The position numbers and the translations under genes are program-made. Under the pieces are notes generated by a model, which saw only the letters and a program-made list of their open reading frames with translations, was not told the DNA's origin and searched no databases. 64,000 bases of DNA from a bacterium (GTDB taxonomy: Bacteria; Cyanobacteriota; Vampirovibrionia; Gastranaerophilales; Gastranaerophilaceae): positions 1-64,000 of the forward strand of contig JAFXYZ010000013.1 in NCBI GenBank assembly GCA_017541465.1. The letters run 5' to 3'. Below are positions 50,595-59,341 of this stretch, in pieces (positions within the stretch are counted from its first letter, which is position 1; each line of letters starts with the position of its first letter).

Positions 50595-51227
50595 ATGTTA
50601 ACACTTACAAACAAAACTTCAAAAATAACCTTTATAGGGGTAAATTTAGGGGCAAACAACGTCTCTGAGACTGCCGTTGCAATTATGGACAGGGATTTAA
50701 ACATCATTACCCTCAATAAGCTCTATACAATGCAGGATATAAGATATTTCTTTGACACTCTGGCAGGGAAAAAGGAAAGTATTGTCGCTATCTCAATTCC
50801 CGACAACGAGGTTATGATAAGCAGCAAATGGAAATATCTTTCAAGAACCTATCACCCCGTAAACCTCAATTCATCAATAAAAAACGTTGATGACTGGGCG
50901 GACAGATTCTCACCGAGAGGCTCGGAGTATTTTAATGAGCTTAACCAAAACGGACTTGATATAGTCAGATGCGATATGGACAACCTAAAAAAGAACTTGG
51001 GGCTTTGTTATTCCTTCAGGGACAGAACCCCCGTTGACTGCAAAACCCTGCAAATTACTTTAAGGTCAAAATTAAATATCCAAAATCTGCCCTCGAATAT
51101 GCTCCCTGTTTCGCAGCTCGAGGCAATCCTGTGCGCCTACCTTTCACATTCAATCATTTTCGGAGAGGAAAACAAAGACTATAAAGAACTCTATGAATAC
51201 TGCGATATGAAGGTTTTTGGGGTGTAA
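50595..51227 (+). CDS. Hypothetical protein, possibly RNase-H-like (DUF429-like)
   Basis: 210 residues. TFIGVNLGANNVSETAVAIM with a following IVAISIPDNEV gives the two beta strands plus acidic positions seen in RNase-H-like predicted nucleases such as DUF429, and LEAILCAYLSHSI resembles their C-terminal helix. The catalytic acidic residues are not all obvious. Divergent from the heptose kinase; a Cys/Asp-rich middle (RCDMDNLKKNLGLCYSF) is unexplained. Function unknown. Confidence 0.6.
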   Translation: MLTLTNKTSKITFIGVNLGANNVSETAVAIMDRDLNIITLNKLYTMQDIRYFFDTLAGKKESIVAISIPDNEVMISSKWKYLSRTYHPVNLNSSIKNVDDWADRFSPRGSEYFNELNQNGLDIVRCDMDNLKKNLGLCYSFRDRTPVDCKTLQITLRSKLNIQNLPSNMLPVSQLEAILCAYLSHSIIFGEENKDYKELYEYCDMKVFGV

Positions 51228-51343
51228 AATTTTGTCAGGCAGAGCGCACAACTTACAATAAAAAAATTCGCCTTTACATTATTTAATCTATTCATGTATT
51301 CTTAATTATGATGTAATATGATAATATAAGAGACAGTTTTATC

Positions 51344-52675
51344 ATGGGAGGGAAGTTGTCGGACACTCTTAAAATTAAAGGCGGGAAAGCATTATCAGGC
51401 GAAGTTTTTATAAGCGGCGCCAAAAATGCCGTACTTAAACTTATGGCTGCAGCCCTGCTCACTAAAGGAACAAGCACCATCCACAATGTTCCCGAACTCA
51501 CCGACGTCACTATCATGCTCAACGTCATCTCTGATTTGGGCGCAAAGACCTCTTATGACAAGGTTGCAAAGACTGTCACCATTGATGCAACAGATTTAAC
51601 AAGCATAACCGCAAAATATGAGCTCGTCAGCCGAATGAGAGCATCATTTATCGTCTTAGGCGCACTCGTCGGACGCTGCAAAGAAGCTATTGTTGCACTC
51701 CCGGGAGGCTGCGCTATCGGCGAGAGAAGGGTTGATTTCCACATAAAAGGACTTGAATCGCTCGGCGCAAAGATAAAAATCGAAAACGGTTATGTTCACG
51801 CAAAGACTTCTAAATTAGTCGGAAACGACATCTATCTTGATATTCCGTCTGTCGGTGCAACGGAAAACATCATGCTCGCTTCGGTTTTGGCTGAAGGTTC
51901 AACCAGAATCCAAAATGCTGCACAAGAGCCCGAAATTGTCGATTTAGCAAACTTCCTCAACACTATGGGCGCTGATGTTTCAGGTGCAGGCACTTCCGAA
52001 ATCGTCATCAACGGTGTTAAACAGGAAGATTTGCACCCTATCGAATACACCACCATCCCCGACAGAATTGAGGCGGGAACATATATGGCTGCCTTTGTCG
52101 GCACAAGAGGAAAAGGTATCATAAGAAACATTTTTCCGAACCACCTTACCTTCTACACCGCAAAATTAATCAAAATGGGCGCAGAAATTAAACTTCTCGA
52201 TCCTACAAGCCTTGAAGTTAAGGGAAAAGGCAAACTGAGCGCAATAAACATCATCACTCAGCCTTACCCGGGGTTTCCTACCGATTTGCAGTCCTTAGCC
52301 ATGTCTTTGGCCTCGGTTGCTGACGGAATAAGTATTATAACGGAAAGTTTATACGAAAACAGATTTATGCAGGTGCCCGAGCTCAGAAAAATGGGCGCAG
52401 ATATTCATCAGGAAAGAAATCACGCAATAGTCAGAGGGGTAAAGAACCTGACAGGCGCTAACCTCAGGGCGAGCGACCTTCGTGCAGGCGCATCTTTGGT
52501 TATTGCAGCTTTAATGGCACAGGGCAACAGTACAATCGATAACCTTCACCATATCGACAGAGGTTACGAACTTTTGGTACAAAAAATGAAGTCTATCGGT
52601 GCAAATATCGAGCGCTGCGAAAGTGTTGAGCCCGATAGCAAATTTGAGGGGAATTTAAGTGAGTCAAAATTATAA
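51344..52675 (+). CDS. murA: UDP-N-acetylglucosamine 1-carboxyvinyltransferase
   Basis: 443 residues from ATG 51344. VFISGAKNAVLKLMAAALL is the UDP-GlcNAc pocket and LPGGCAIGERRVDFHIKGL holds Cys123, the residue modified by fosfomycin. It adds enolpyruvate to UDP-GlcNAc, the first committed step of peptidoglycan synthesis. A TTG at 51356 preceded directly by GGGAGGGAAG would give the conventional N-terminus (SDTLKIKGGK) and may be the true start, which would make the first four codons part of the ribosome site. The end overlaps the next gene by 17 bases. Confidence 0.95.
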   Translation: MGGKLSDTLKIKGGKALSGEVFISGAKNAVLKLMAAALLTKGTSTIHNVPELTDVTIMLNVISDLGAKTSYDKVAKTVTIDATDLTSITAKYELVSRMRASFIVLGALVGRCKEAIVALPGGCAIGERRVDFHIKGLESLGAKIKIENGYVHAKTSKLVGNDIYLDIPSVGATENIMLASVLAEGSTRIQNAAQEPEIVDLANFLNTMGADVSGAGTSEIVINGVKQEDLHPIEYTTIPDRIEAGTYMAAFVGTRGKGIIRNIFPNHLTFYTAKLIKMGAEIKLLDPTSLEVKGKGKLSAINIITQPYPGFPTDLQSLAMSLASVADGISIITESLYENRFMQVPELRKMGADIHQERNHAIVRGVKNLTGANLRASDLRAGASLVIAALMAQGNSTIDNLHHIDRGYELLVQKMKSIGANIERCESVEPDSKFEGNLSESKL

Positions 52676-52991
52676 AAGATGGTATGACCATGATCCTGTT
52701 TTGCTTCAGGTAATAAATTTGCTTCAAAAGTATCAGAATGAACTGAAAAGTCAGGCTGAATTTTTCCTTAATAAAATTGAGGAAAAGGTTTCTAAGGAAA
52801 CAATAGAAAAGTTTTATCAGATGGTTAAACCGCAAAACCCGTCGAGGTGGTACGATAAAGATCCCGTTATTTCAAGAACGGTTGAGCTTTTGAGGGTTGT
52901 TCCCCCCGCCGTACAAAAAGAAGCAGCCGAAAACTTCCTCAGAACACTCGATGAAATGGGCATCAGAGCTGACGTGGAAACAAGTATATAA
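52659..52991 (+). CDS. Small protein with two RWYDxDP repeats
   Basis: 110 residues. Two similar units, RWYDHDPVLLQVINLLQ (about 7-23) and RWYDKDPVISRTVELLR (about 63-79), each lead a helical segment. GTG start at 52659 with GAGGGG upstream, inside the murA end, so it is coupled to murA. No known family. It may be a conserved lineage-specific partner of cell-wall synthesis; that is speculation based on coupling. Confidence 0.7.
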   Translation: MSQNYKRWYDHDPVLLQVINLLQKYQNELKSQAEFFLNKIEEKVSKETIEKFYQMVKPQNPSRWYDKDPVISRTVELLRVVPPAVQKEAAENFLRTLDEMGIRADVETSI

Positions 52992-53021
52992 TGTCATACT
53001 AAATAAAAAAATTTTCATAAC

Positions 53022-53053
53022 AAAAACAGGTACTTTTTATGTACCTGTTTTAT
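53022..53053. terminator. Bidirectional terminator between murA operon and nrdJ
   Basis: AAAACAGGTAC / GTACCTGTTTT, an 11-bp perfect hairpin with A/T runs on both sides, between the convergent genes. Works in both directions. Confidence 0.85.
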
Positions 53054-53075
53054 TATTTTAAAATTAATTAATTTC

Positions 53076-55067
53076 CTATGCACAACCTGAGTATCCGCAG
53101 TTCAGGCAGATAAAACAGCCTTCACCGTAGCCGAGAACGTGTCCGCACTCGGGGCAGATGTGCTTTTCGCCGAAATGCTGTTCCTCGGGCTCTGTCACCT
53201 TCTCTGAAACCTTTATCTCAATTTGTTCTTCAACCTTCGGTTCTTCTTTTTTTGCTTCAAGATTCATCGGCTGGAACTGTCTTGAGTTGTTTCTGTAAAC
53301 AGTGATACCTTTTAAGTTGTTTTCATAGGCAAGAAGATAAGCATCTGCTACATCTTGTCTTGTTGCATGTTCCTCAAAGTTTACTGTCTTTGAAACCGCA
53401 TTATCCGTGTGAAGCTGGAACGCAGCCTGCATCTTAACGTGCCAGTATGGTGAAACATCGTGTGCGGCAACGAACACATCTTTAATATCCTGAGGAAGAT
53501 TTGTGTGCTTTAGTGTTCCGTCAACCGCTATCTGATTCATCAGAGCATCGGAGTAAAGCCCGTTACTTCTGAGTTTTTCCTCAAAAATCGGGTTAACTTC
53601 AGCCATCTTCGTGCCGTCCATAACGTCTCTCATAAATACAAGACCGAACAGAGGCTCGATACCGCCAGAAGCTGCAGCTATCATTGAAATTGTACCTGTC
53701 GGAGCGATGCATGTTGTCGTTGCGTTTCTGATTCCGACTTCTTTAATTTGTCTGTCCAAATCAGCCCACATATCATCGGTAATCATGCCCGCTGATTTGC
53801 CTTTGTATTTGTTATAGAGGAAATCTTTTCCGTCATAAATACTGCCGTTAAAGTTCCCGAAACGTCCTCTTGTCTTCGAAAATTCGATAGACTGAACTTT
53901 TGAATGGTAGTCAATAAACTCCATAACCTGAGCGGCAAGGTGTGTGCCTGCCTCTGAGTTATACGGAATTTCAAGTTTCATAAGCATATCAGCCCATCCC
54001 ATAACCCCGAGACCGATTTTGCGGTTGTTCTGAACCATTTCTGAAATCTGGGGAAGCGGATAGTTATTAATGGCGATAACGTTATCCAGGAAATGGATAG
54101 CCATTTTTGTTGTATTTTTGAGTCTTCCCCAGTTAATGACATATTTACCGTTCTCTTCATCAAGCATCAGGCCGAGGTTGATAGAACCCAGGTTGCAGGC
54201 TTCATAAGGAAGAAGAGGAACTTCACCGCAGGGGTTTGTTGATTCGATAGCGCCTATCTCAGGTGTCGGGTTGTCGTAGTTCATCTTGTCAATAAAGATG
54301 ATACCCGGCTCGCCGTTTCTCCAGGCACCGTCAACGATTAGATTAAACACTTCTCTTGCACTCTTTCTTGCAACAACGTGTTTATCTCTCGGATGGTATA
54401 AATTATAGTCCTCGCCTTTTTTGAGGGCTTCCATAAATTCATCGGTTATAGCGACAGAAATGTTGAAATTATTAAGTTTGTTGTTGTCCGCCTTGCAGTT
54501 GATGAAGTCTAAAATATCGGGGTGGTCAATTCTGAGGATACCCATATTAGCCCCTCTTCTTGTTCCGCCCTGTTTTACGGCTTCAGTTGCAGCGTTAAAT
54601 ACTTCCATAAATGAAACAGGACCTGATGAAACTCCCATTGTCGAGCGGACAACGTCGTTTTTAGGTCTAAGTCTTGAGAAGGAAAAGCCCGTTCCTCCGC
54701 CTGATTTATGAATTAATGCTGTATTTTTAACCGTTTCAAAGATGGCATCAAGACTGTCATCAACGGGAAGAACAAAGCACGCCGCCAGCTGACCGAGTTC
54801 GCGCCCTGCATTCATCAGAGTTGGTGAATTTGGCATAAAATAGCGGTGTGTAATATAATCATAGAACTCTTTTGTGGTGTTCTCAATTTCCATATCTGTC
54901 GCACCGAACATTCTGTCCGCATTCGCAAGAGTCGATGCAACCCTCATAAACATATCCTGCGGTGTTTCGGTGGGCACACCGTTCGCATCTCTTTTAAGAT
55001 ACCTCTTTTCCAAAACCTTAATTGCGTTCGGTGTTAAATCAATTTTTTCTTTTAAGTCTGAACTCAC
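53076..55067 (-). CDS. nrdJ: Adenosylcobalamin-dependent ribonucleotide reductase (class II)
   Basis: 663 residues. It contains [53 protein letters not shown] (catalytic Cys and Asn/Glu) and a C-terminal zinc ribbon [20 protein letters not shown]. The arrangement and the zinc-ribbon end are those of class II NrdJ, which reduces ribonucleotides with B12 and needs no oxygen. No NrdB-type radical subunit follows. The start is a GTG at 55067 with GGAGT upstream. Fits an anaerobe that obtains B12. Confidence 0.93.
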   Translation of the reverse strand: MSSDLKEKIDLTPNAIKVLEKRYLKRDANGVPTETPQDMFMRVASTLANADRMFGATDMEIENTTKEFYDYITHRYFMPNSPTLMNAGRELGQLAACFVLPVDDSLDAIFETVKNTALIHKSGGGTGFSFSRLRPKNDVVRSTMGVSSGPVSFMEVFNAATEAVKQGGTRRGANMGILRIDHPDILDFINCKADNNKLNNFNISVAITDEFMEALKKGEDYNLYHPRDKHVVARKSAREVFNLIVDGAWRNGEPGIIFIDKMNYDNPTPEIGAIESTNPCGEVPLLPYEACNLGSINLGLMLDEENGKYVINWGRLKNTTKMAIHFLDNVIAINNYPLPQISEMVQNNRKIGLGVMGWADMLMKLEIPYNSEAGTHLAAQVMEFIDYHSKVQSIEFSKTRGRFGNFNGSIYDGKDFLYNKYKGKSAGMITDDMWADLDRQIKEVGIRNATTTCIAPTGTISMIAAASGGIEPLFGLVFMRDVMDGTKMAEVNPIFEEKLRSNGLYSDALMNQIAVDGTLKHTNLPQDIKDVFVAAHDVSPYWHVKMQAAFQLHTDNAVSKTVNFEEHATRQDVADAYLLAYENNLKGITVYRNNSRQFQPMNLEAKKEEPKVEEQIEIKVSEKVTEPEEQHFGEKHICPECGHVLGYGEGCFICLNCGYSGCA

Positions 55068-55534
55068 TGTGACTCCGTACCCCTTCCTAAATATATAACT
55101 AAAGTATTATCTTTTCCCATGCCGAAAAAACTTTTGTTTTCAGCAAGTTTTAAAATTATACTCCAATTTTGCAAGATGTAAAAGTAGATGATTACTAATA
55201 TTTACACTATTTGACATTTTTTAAACAAACTTCATGTTCAATAGAAACAGAGGTCATGAGTGTTTCAAAATTTTTAAAAATATTAACTTTTTTGAATTAT
55301 CCCAAAACCCATGCCTGCCATGGTTTTCGGGCGGATAGGAGCCTGAGAGCTGGAATTTTTGTTAAATTTTTAAAGAAATATTAAATCAAAGATAAAAACG
55401 GCGAAAACCCATGTGTAACATGTATTTACATGTTTTTTCCCTCACCCTTAAACCCTTTTAAAAAATAATGTTGTAGCCCGATTTTGCGGATAGATTTTTA
55501 ATATTAATAATGTAAAGATTTCGGATGCTCAATT
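55068..55534. other. Long intergenic region with two hairpins sharing a left arm
   Basis: 467 bases without a gene. The nrdJ leader is at the left. AAAACCCATG occurs at 55304-55313 and 55404-55413, exactly 100 bases apart, each as the left arm of a different hairpin: the first pairs with CATGGTTTT (55319-55327), the second with ACATGTTTT (55428-55436) followed by T/C residues. I see no B12 riboswitch, but the region is long enough for regulation of nrdJ or the TPR gene. Confidence 0.5.
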
Positions 55535-56116
55535 TTGCAAAATTATCATATATTATTATCAAACCGCACGGACAATAAAATACCTTATGATTTGCGCTCG
55601 GAGGTCTTATTTCGGGAGGCAGAGGACTGCTTTTGCTATTTTTATAAGACAAAAGCGGCACTCAAAAAACTCGGTAAGGCGCTTGAATACTATCCTAACC
55701 ACTTTAAATCACTTATGTTAAAGGGGGATATTCTGTTTTCCGAAGGGAATTATGATGAAGCGCTGAAAAATTATATAAAAGCGCTTGAACTAAAACCCGA
55801 AAATTCAAAATCGCTGGGCTCTGTCGCAAACTGCTTAAATGAATTAAAGTTTTTCAAAGATGCAAAAATGTTCTGCGATAAGGCGCGCGGTCTGTGCCAA
55901 TTTGAAAATGATGATTTATATTCTTCACTCTATGAGCTTCAGATTAAGATTTCAATGAATTTAAAGGAATATTCAAAGGTCAAAAACCTTCTGAACACAA
56001 GAACAGTCAATACCCACGATAATTTAATCGTATTAAAGAGAATTTTATCAAAAACCCTAAACTCAAAAATGGAACTACAAAAACGGCTCAAAACAACAAC
56101 TCTGAGAGCAATATAA
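55535..56116 (+). CDS. Tetratricopeptide-repeat protein
   Basis: 193 residues from a TTG at 55535; the only nearby ATG (55525) is out of frame, so the start is uncertain and might be as late as the TTG of LRSEVLF. TPR units run from about residue 40 (AALKKLGKALEYYPNHFKSL; NYDEALKNYIKALELKPENS). Soluble helical repeat protein, binding partner unknown. Confidence 0.7.
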   Translation: MQNYHILLSNRTDNKIPYDLRSEVLFREAEDCFCYFYKTKAALKKLGKALEYYPNHFKSLMLKGDILFSEGNYDEALKNYIKALELKPENSKSLGSVANCLNELKFFKDAKMFCDKARGLCQFENDDLYSSLYELQIKISMNLKEYSKVKNLLNTRTVNTHDNLIVLKRILSKTLNSKMELQKRLKTTTLRAI

Positions 56117-56140
56117 AAGGTGTCAGGCAGTGCCTGACCT
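56110..56140. repeat. Small palindrome after the TPR gene
   Basis: TCAGGCA / TGCCTGA arms around 56120-56134 form a short hairpin between the convergent TPR gene and the small gene at 56146-56370. It may be a weak terminator or a dispersed REP-type repeat. Confidence 0.4.
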
Positions 56141-56145
56141 ACAAC

Positions 56146-56370
56146 TTATTCCTCCTCTTCATGAAACATTATCTTGCAAAATTCATAGTCGAGTGAACTT
56201 GCAGTTCTCTTTGTATTTTTCATCAGATTTGCTGCGATATAAAAATCTTCTATATCTTCATAATCTTTACAGAACATAATAAGCAGTTTCAGATTTCCGT
56301 TAACCTCCTCCGCCATTTTCTGCATTTTATCAAATTTGTCATTTTTAATAATATAACTCGTTTCTTCCAT
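56146..56370 (-). CDS. Small hypothetical acidic protein
   Basis: 74 residues from ATG 56370 (MEETSYIIKNDKFDKM). GGAGGT lies 5-10 bases upstream, an excellent ribosome site, so the longer frame from 56388 is rejected. Helical, with Cys and aromatic residues (MFCKDYEDIEDFY) and an acidic tail EEEE. No family recognised. Divergent from the RHH gene at 56476, sharing a promoter region with a palindrome; possibly an antitoxin-like or regulatory partner. Confidence 0.65.
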   Translation of the reverse strand: MEETSYIIKNDKFDKMQKMAEEVNGNLKLLIMFCKDYEDIEDFYIAANLMKNTKRTASSLDYEFCKIMFHEEEE

Positions 56371-56398
56371 AATTACCTCCTTTATCATGAAAATATCA

Positions 56399-56417
56399 TG
56401 ACATCATTTTGATGTCA
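56399..56417. promoter_or_regulatory. Palindromic operator in the divergent promoter region
   Basis: TGACATC-ATTTT-GATGTCA, perfect 7-bp arms, placed between the two small divergent genes. ATCATGA also repeats next to it. Likely binding site for a dimeric regulator. Confidence 0.5.
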
Positions 56418-56475
56418 ATATGAAATCTTGATTATCAAATTACGATTTACTATAATTAATATTTAGGAGAAATTT

Positions 56476-56634
56476 GTGGCTAGTAAGAAATACGAAAACG
56501 AAAAAGTTTTCACCCTAAGGATAAATAAAGATATATTCGAGAAAGTCAAATCCGCCGCTGAGGCGGATAAACGCTCAATTTCAAAAGAAATTGAGTATAT
56601 CCTCTTTTCCGCACTAAACAAAAAAGACCAATAA
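56476..56634 (+). CDS. Arc-type ribbon-helix-helix protein
   Basis: 52 residues from GTG 56476, with AGGAG 7-11 bases upstream. The protein reads MASKKYENEKVFTLRIN then a helix (DIFEKVKSAAEADKRSIS) and a second helix (KEIEYILFSALNKK), the Arc/MetJ pattern. It is followed within 100 bases by two AT-rich palindromes and a consensus promoter, so it probably represses itself and/or the ATPase gene downstream. Confidence 0.72.
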   Translation: MASKKYENEKVFTLRINKDIFEKVKSAAEADKRSISKEIEYILFSALNKKDQ

Positions 56635-56701
56635 AGTTTTTAAAACGTATTTTAAAAAGTCCCTAAAAATGCGGAGTTTTTAAAATAAATTTTAAAAACT
56701 C
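56635..56701. promoter_or_regulatory. Two AT-rich palindromes upstream of the ATPase promoter
   Basis: 56674-56701 is a perfect palindrome: GAGTTTTTAAAAT, 2-base spacer, ATTTTAAAAACTC. It ends right beside the -35 box at 56702. A weaker copy of the same motif is at 56637-56658 (TTTTTAAAA / TTTTAAAAA). Two spaced copies fit cooperative binding by the RHH protein encoded just upstream. Confidence 0.6.
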
Positions 56702-56730
56702 TTGAAAAGTATGAAAAAATTTTGTATAAT
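56702..56730 (+). promoter_or_regulatory. Consensus promoter giving a probably leaderless ATPase mRNA
   Basis: TTGAAA (56702-56707), 17 bases, TATAAT (56725-56730), then 6 bases (TTAATT) and the ATG at 56737. As at mnmG, +1 falls on or next to the A of ATG. Confidence 0.65.
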
Positions 56731-56736
56731 TTAATT

Positions 56737-57930
56737 ATGATTAAAAGAGAAGAATATTTAAATAAACTGATAACTTTTAAGGATAAAGAGCTGATAAAAG
56801 TTGTTACCGGGATAAGAAGATGCGGTAAATCAACTTTATTCAGGCTGTTTCAGGATTATCTTATAAATAACGGAGTCGATAAAACCCAAATAATAAACAT
56901 CAATTTTGAGGATGTCGAGTTCGATTATTTAACTGATTATAAGATTTTATATAATGAAATATCAAAAAAACTTCTGCCCGGCAAAAAAAATTATATATTT
57001 TTAGATGAAATTCAACACGTAAAAGATTTTGAGAAAGCTGTTGACAGTCTGTTTATAAAAGATAACGTCGATTTATATATAACAGGTTCAAATGCCTTCT
57101 TCCTCTCGGGCGAACTTGCAACCCTGCTTTCGGGAAGATACGTTGAAATCTCAATGCTTCCTCTGTCTTTTAAAGAATTTTATTCTGTTCTGGATGACAA
57201 TATAAGCAAAGAGGAAAAATTCAGCAAATATCTCTCGGAGGGCGGGTTCCCTTATCTTTTAAATTTACCTGACGACCAGGCAAAAAGAGATTATTTAGAG
57301 GGAATATACAATACAATTGTATTAAAAGACATTGTTAAACGCAAAAATATAGCTGATGTCGGGGTTTTGGAAAGTATTATTAAATACATTTTTGATAATG
57401 TCGGAAATCAAACCTCCGTAAAAAAAATTAGCGATACACTTATTTCATACGGAAGAAAAATATCCGCACCAACAGTTGAATCATATTTAAACGCACTTTG
57501 CGACAGTTATATTATAAACAAAGTCAGCAGATATGATATTTCGGGAAAACAGTATCTTAAAACTCTTGAAAAATATTTTGTAACAGACTTAGGACTTCAA
57601 AGGTTTTTACTAAATAATAATAAACAAAATCTTGGGCACAATCTTGAAAACATTGTCTTTCTGGAGTTAAAAAGACGGGGATTCAAGGTATATACAGGAA
57701 AAATCGGAGAGCTCGAAATTGATTTTATAGCTGAAGGAAACGGGGATAAATTCTATTTTCAGGTTGCTCAAAGTGTTTTAGACGAAAAAACTCTTGAAAG
57801 AGAGTTAAAATCTTTAAACAAAATAAAAGACCATAACCAAAAATTTCTTTTGACTATGGATTTTCTGCCCGAAACTTCACATGACGGAATTAAGCAGATA
57901 AATATTATTAACTGGCTGCTTGATAAATAG
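56737..57930 (+). CDS. AAA-family ATPase with DUF4143-type C-terminus
   Basis: 397 residues from ATG 56737 (MIKREEYLNKLITFKDK); a TTG 15 bases upstream lies in the promoter and is rejected. Walker A is TGIRRCGKSTLF, Walker B NYIFLDEIQHV, then YITGSNAFFLSGELATLLSGR, typical of the AAA_14/DUF4143 ATPases often found as isolated cargo genes in anaerobes. The C-terminal part (about 280-390), with FFxxxLELKRRG-like FLELKRRGFKVY and IGELEIDFIAE, resembles a PD-(D/E)xK nuclease-like fold. Role unknown. Confidence 0.85.
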   Translation: MIKREEYLNKLITFKDKELIKVVTGIRRCGKSTLFRLFQDYLINNGVDKTQIININFEDVEFDYLTDYKILYNEISKKLLPGKKNYIFLDEIQHVKDFEKAVDSLFIKDNVDLYITGSNAFFLSGELATLLSGRYVEISMLPLSFKEFYSVLDDNISKEEKFSKYLSEGGFPYLLNLPDDQAKRDYLEGIYNTIVLKDIVKRKNIADVGVLESIIKYIFDNVGNQTSVKKISDTLISYGRKISAPTVESYLNALCDSYIINKVSRYDISGKQYLKTLEKYFVTDLGLQRFLLNNNKQNLGHNLENIVFLELKRRGFKVYTGKIGELEIDFIAEGNGDKFYFQVAQSVLDEKTLERELKSLNKIKDHNQKFLLTMDFLPETSHDGIKQINIINWLLDK

Positions 57931-57994
57931 CTCATCCTCATTATCTTGCCTTTTGCTTAAATTTAGGGTATAAAAGAGAGAGAAAAGGTGATTT

Positions 57995-59341
57995 ATGAAA
58001 ATAATTATATTCGGCGCAAACGAACTCGGGTGTATGATAGCGACAGAGTTCTTTGAAGATAACGATATAACCATCATCGGAAACGAAGAAGGGCAAACCG
58101 ATGCGTTCTCTAAATTAGACATCGCCTATGTCGTAGGACACGGCTCAAACATCAACGTTCTCGACAGCGCCGACATCAAAAACACCGATATTTTTATCGC
58201 CTGCACCGAAAATGACGAAGCAAACATCGTTGCATGCCTGACCGCAAAACAAATGGGCAGGCTTAAAACCGTTTGTTTCGTAAGCAAAACCGAAAACGTT
58301 GATTCCCTTTCCCTCGTGAGAGGTTCAAAATACAAAAATGAACTCTTTATAGATTACATCCTCTGGCCCGAAGAGCTTTTAACCCAGGAAATTTTCCGTC
58401 TGATAACAGTCCCCCAGGCAATAGATGTTGAAAATTTTGCCAACGGCAAAGCAAGACTGCTCGAGTACAGGATAGGGGAAAGCTCAATCTTTTTAAATAA
58501 AAAGCTGAAGGATATATCCTTCCCAGAAGAAACACTTATTGTCGGCATTACAAGAGATAATGTCCTCTTTATCCCTGACGGGGAAACTGAACTCCTCTTA
58601 AACGACAAAGTAATCTTTATGGGCTCAGTCTATTCTCTCGATATTCTCGCAACAAAATTCTTCAACGACAAAAACAGAGTTAAAAATATAACAATTATCG
58701 GGGGCGGAAATGTCGGGTTAATCTTAGCCCAGAATCTCGAAAAAATAGGGATAAAAATAAAAATTATCGAAAAAGATTATAAACGTTGCGAGGAACTGAC
58801 CGAAAACCTCAAATCAACACTCGTTTTGCATGGTGACGGAACTGATGTCGAATTAATGAAGAATGAAAGCATAGAAGATTCCGATATTGTCGTAAGTGTC
58901 ACAAACAGCGATGAAAAGAACCTCTTATGCTCGCTTCTTGCCAAACAATTAGGGGTTCGCAGGGTTATTACAAGAGTTTCAAAGAACGCAAACGTTCATC
59001 TGTTTGAAAAGGTAGGAATTGATGTGGCGATTTCCGAAAACACCGCAGCCATTGACGTTATTGAAAACCACCTTATCAAGACGGATATTGACATTCTGGC
59101 AACAGTCGATATGGGACAGGGCGAAGTTATTGAAATTAATTTCAGCCACGACATACCAAACATAAAGCTGAAGGACCTAAAACTCCCCTGCAAAGCCATT
59201 ATTGCGATAGTTCAGAGACGAAACAAAATTATTATTCCGAACGGCGCAACTCAGCTGTTCTTTGGGGATAACCTCATAATCTTCACCCTCAAAGAAAATT
59301 CCGACAAGATAAAAGAGTATTTCAAAAGGTTTAAACCATAA
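57995..59341 (+). CDS. trkA: Trk potassium uptake regulatory subunit TrkA
   Basis: 448 residues. Two Rossmann RCK-N domains (IIIFGANELGCMIATEF at about 3 and ITIIGGGNVGLILAQNL at about 231), each followed by an RCK-C domain (ENFANGKARLLEYRIGES; GEVIEINFSHDIPNIK). It binds NAD(H)/ATP and gates the TrkH channel at the cytoplasmic face. A TATAAA -10 about 25 bases upstream and AAAAGG precede the ATG. The trkH ATG overlaps its stop by one base. Confidence 0.93.
   Translation: MKIIIFGANELGCMIATEFFEDNDITIIGNEEGQTDAFSKLDIAYVVGHGSNINVLDSADIKNTDIFIACTENDEANIVACLTAKQMGRLKTVCFVSKTENVDSLSLVRGSKYKNELFIDYILWPEELLTQEIFRLITVPQAIDVENFANGKARLLEYRIGESSIFLNKKLKDISFPEETLIVGITRDNVLFIPDGETELLLNDKVIFMGSVYSLDILATKFFNDKNRVKNITIIGGGNVGLILAQNLEKIGIKIKIIEKDYKRCEELTENLKSTLVLHGDGTDVELMKNESIEDSDIVVSVTNSDEKNLLCSLLAKQLGVRRVITRVSKNANVHLFEKVGIDVAISENTAAIDVIENHLIKTDIDILATVDMGQGEVIEINFSHDIPNIKLKDLKLPCKAIIAIVQRRNKIIIPNGATQLFFGDNLIIFTLKENSDKIKEYFKRFKP

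Noticed and set aside
55068-55534. Cobalamin riboswitch before nrdJ
   Set aside because: I find no B12-box-like sequence (GCCACTG-type) in the region on the nrdJ strand; the hairpins seen do not match the known architecture.
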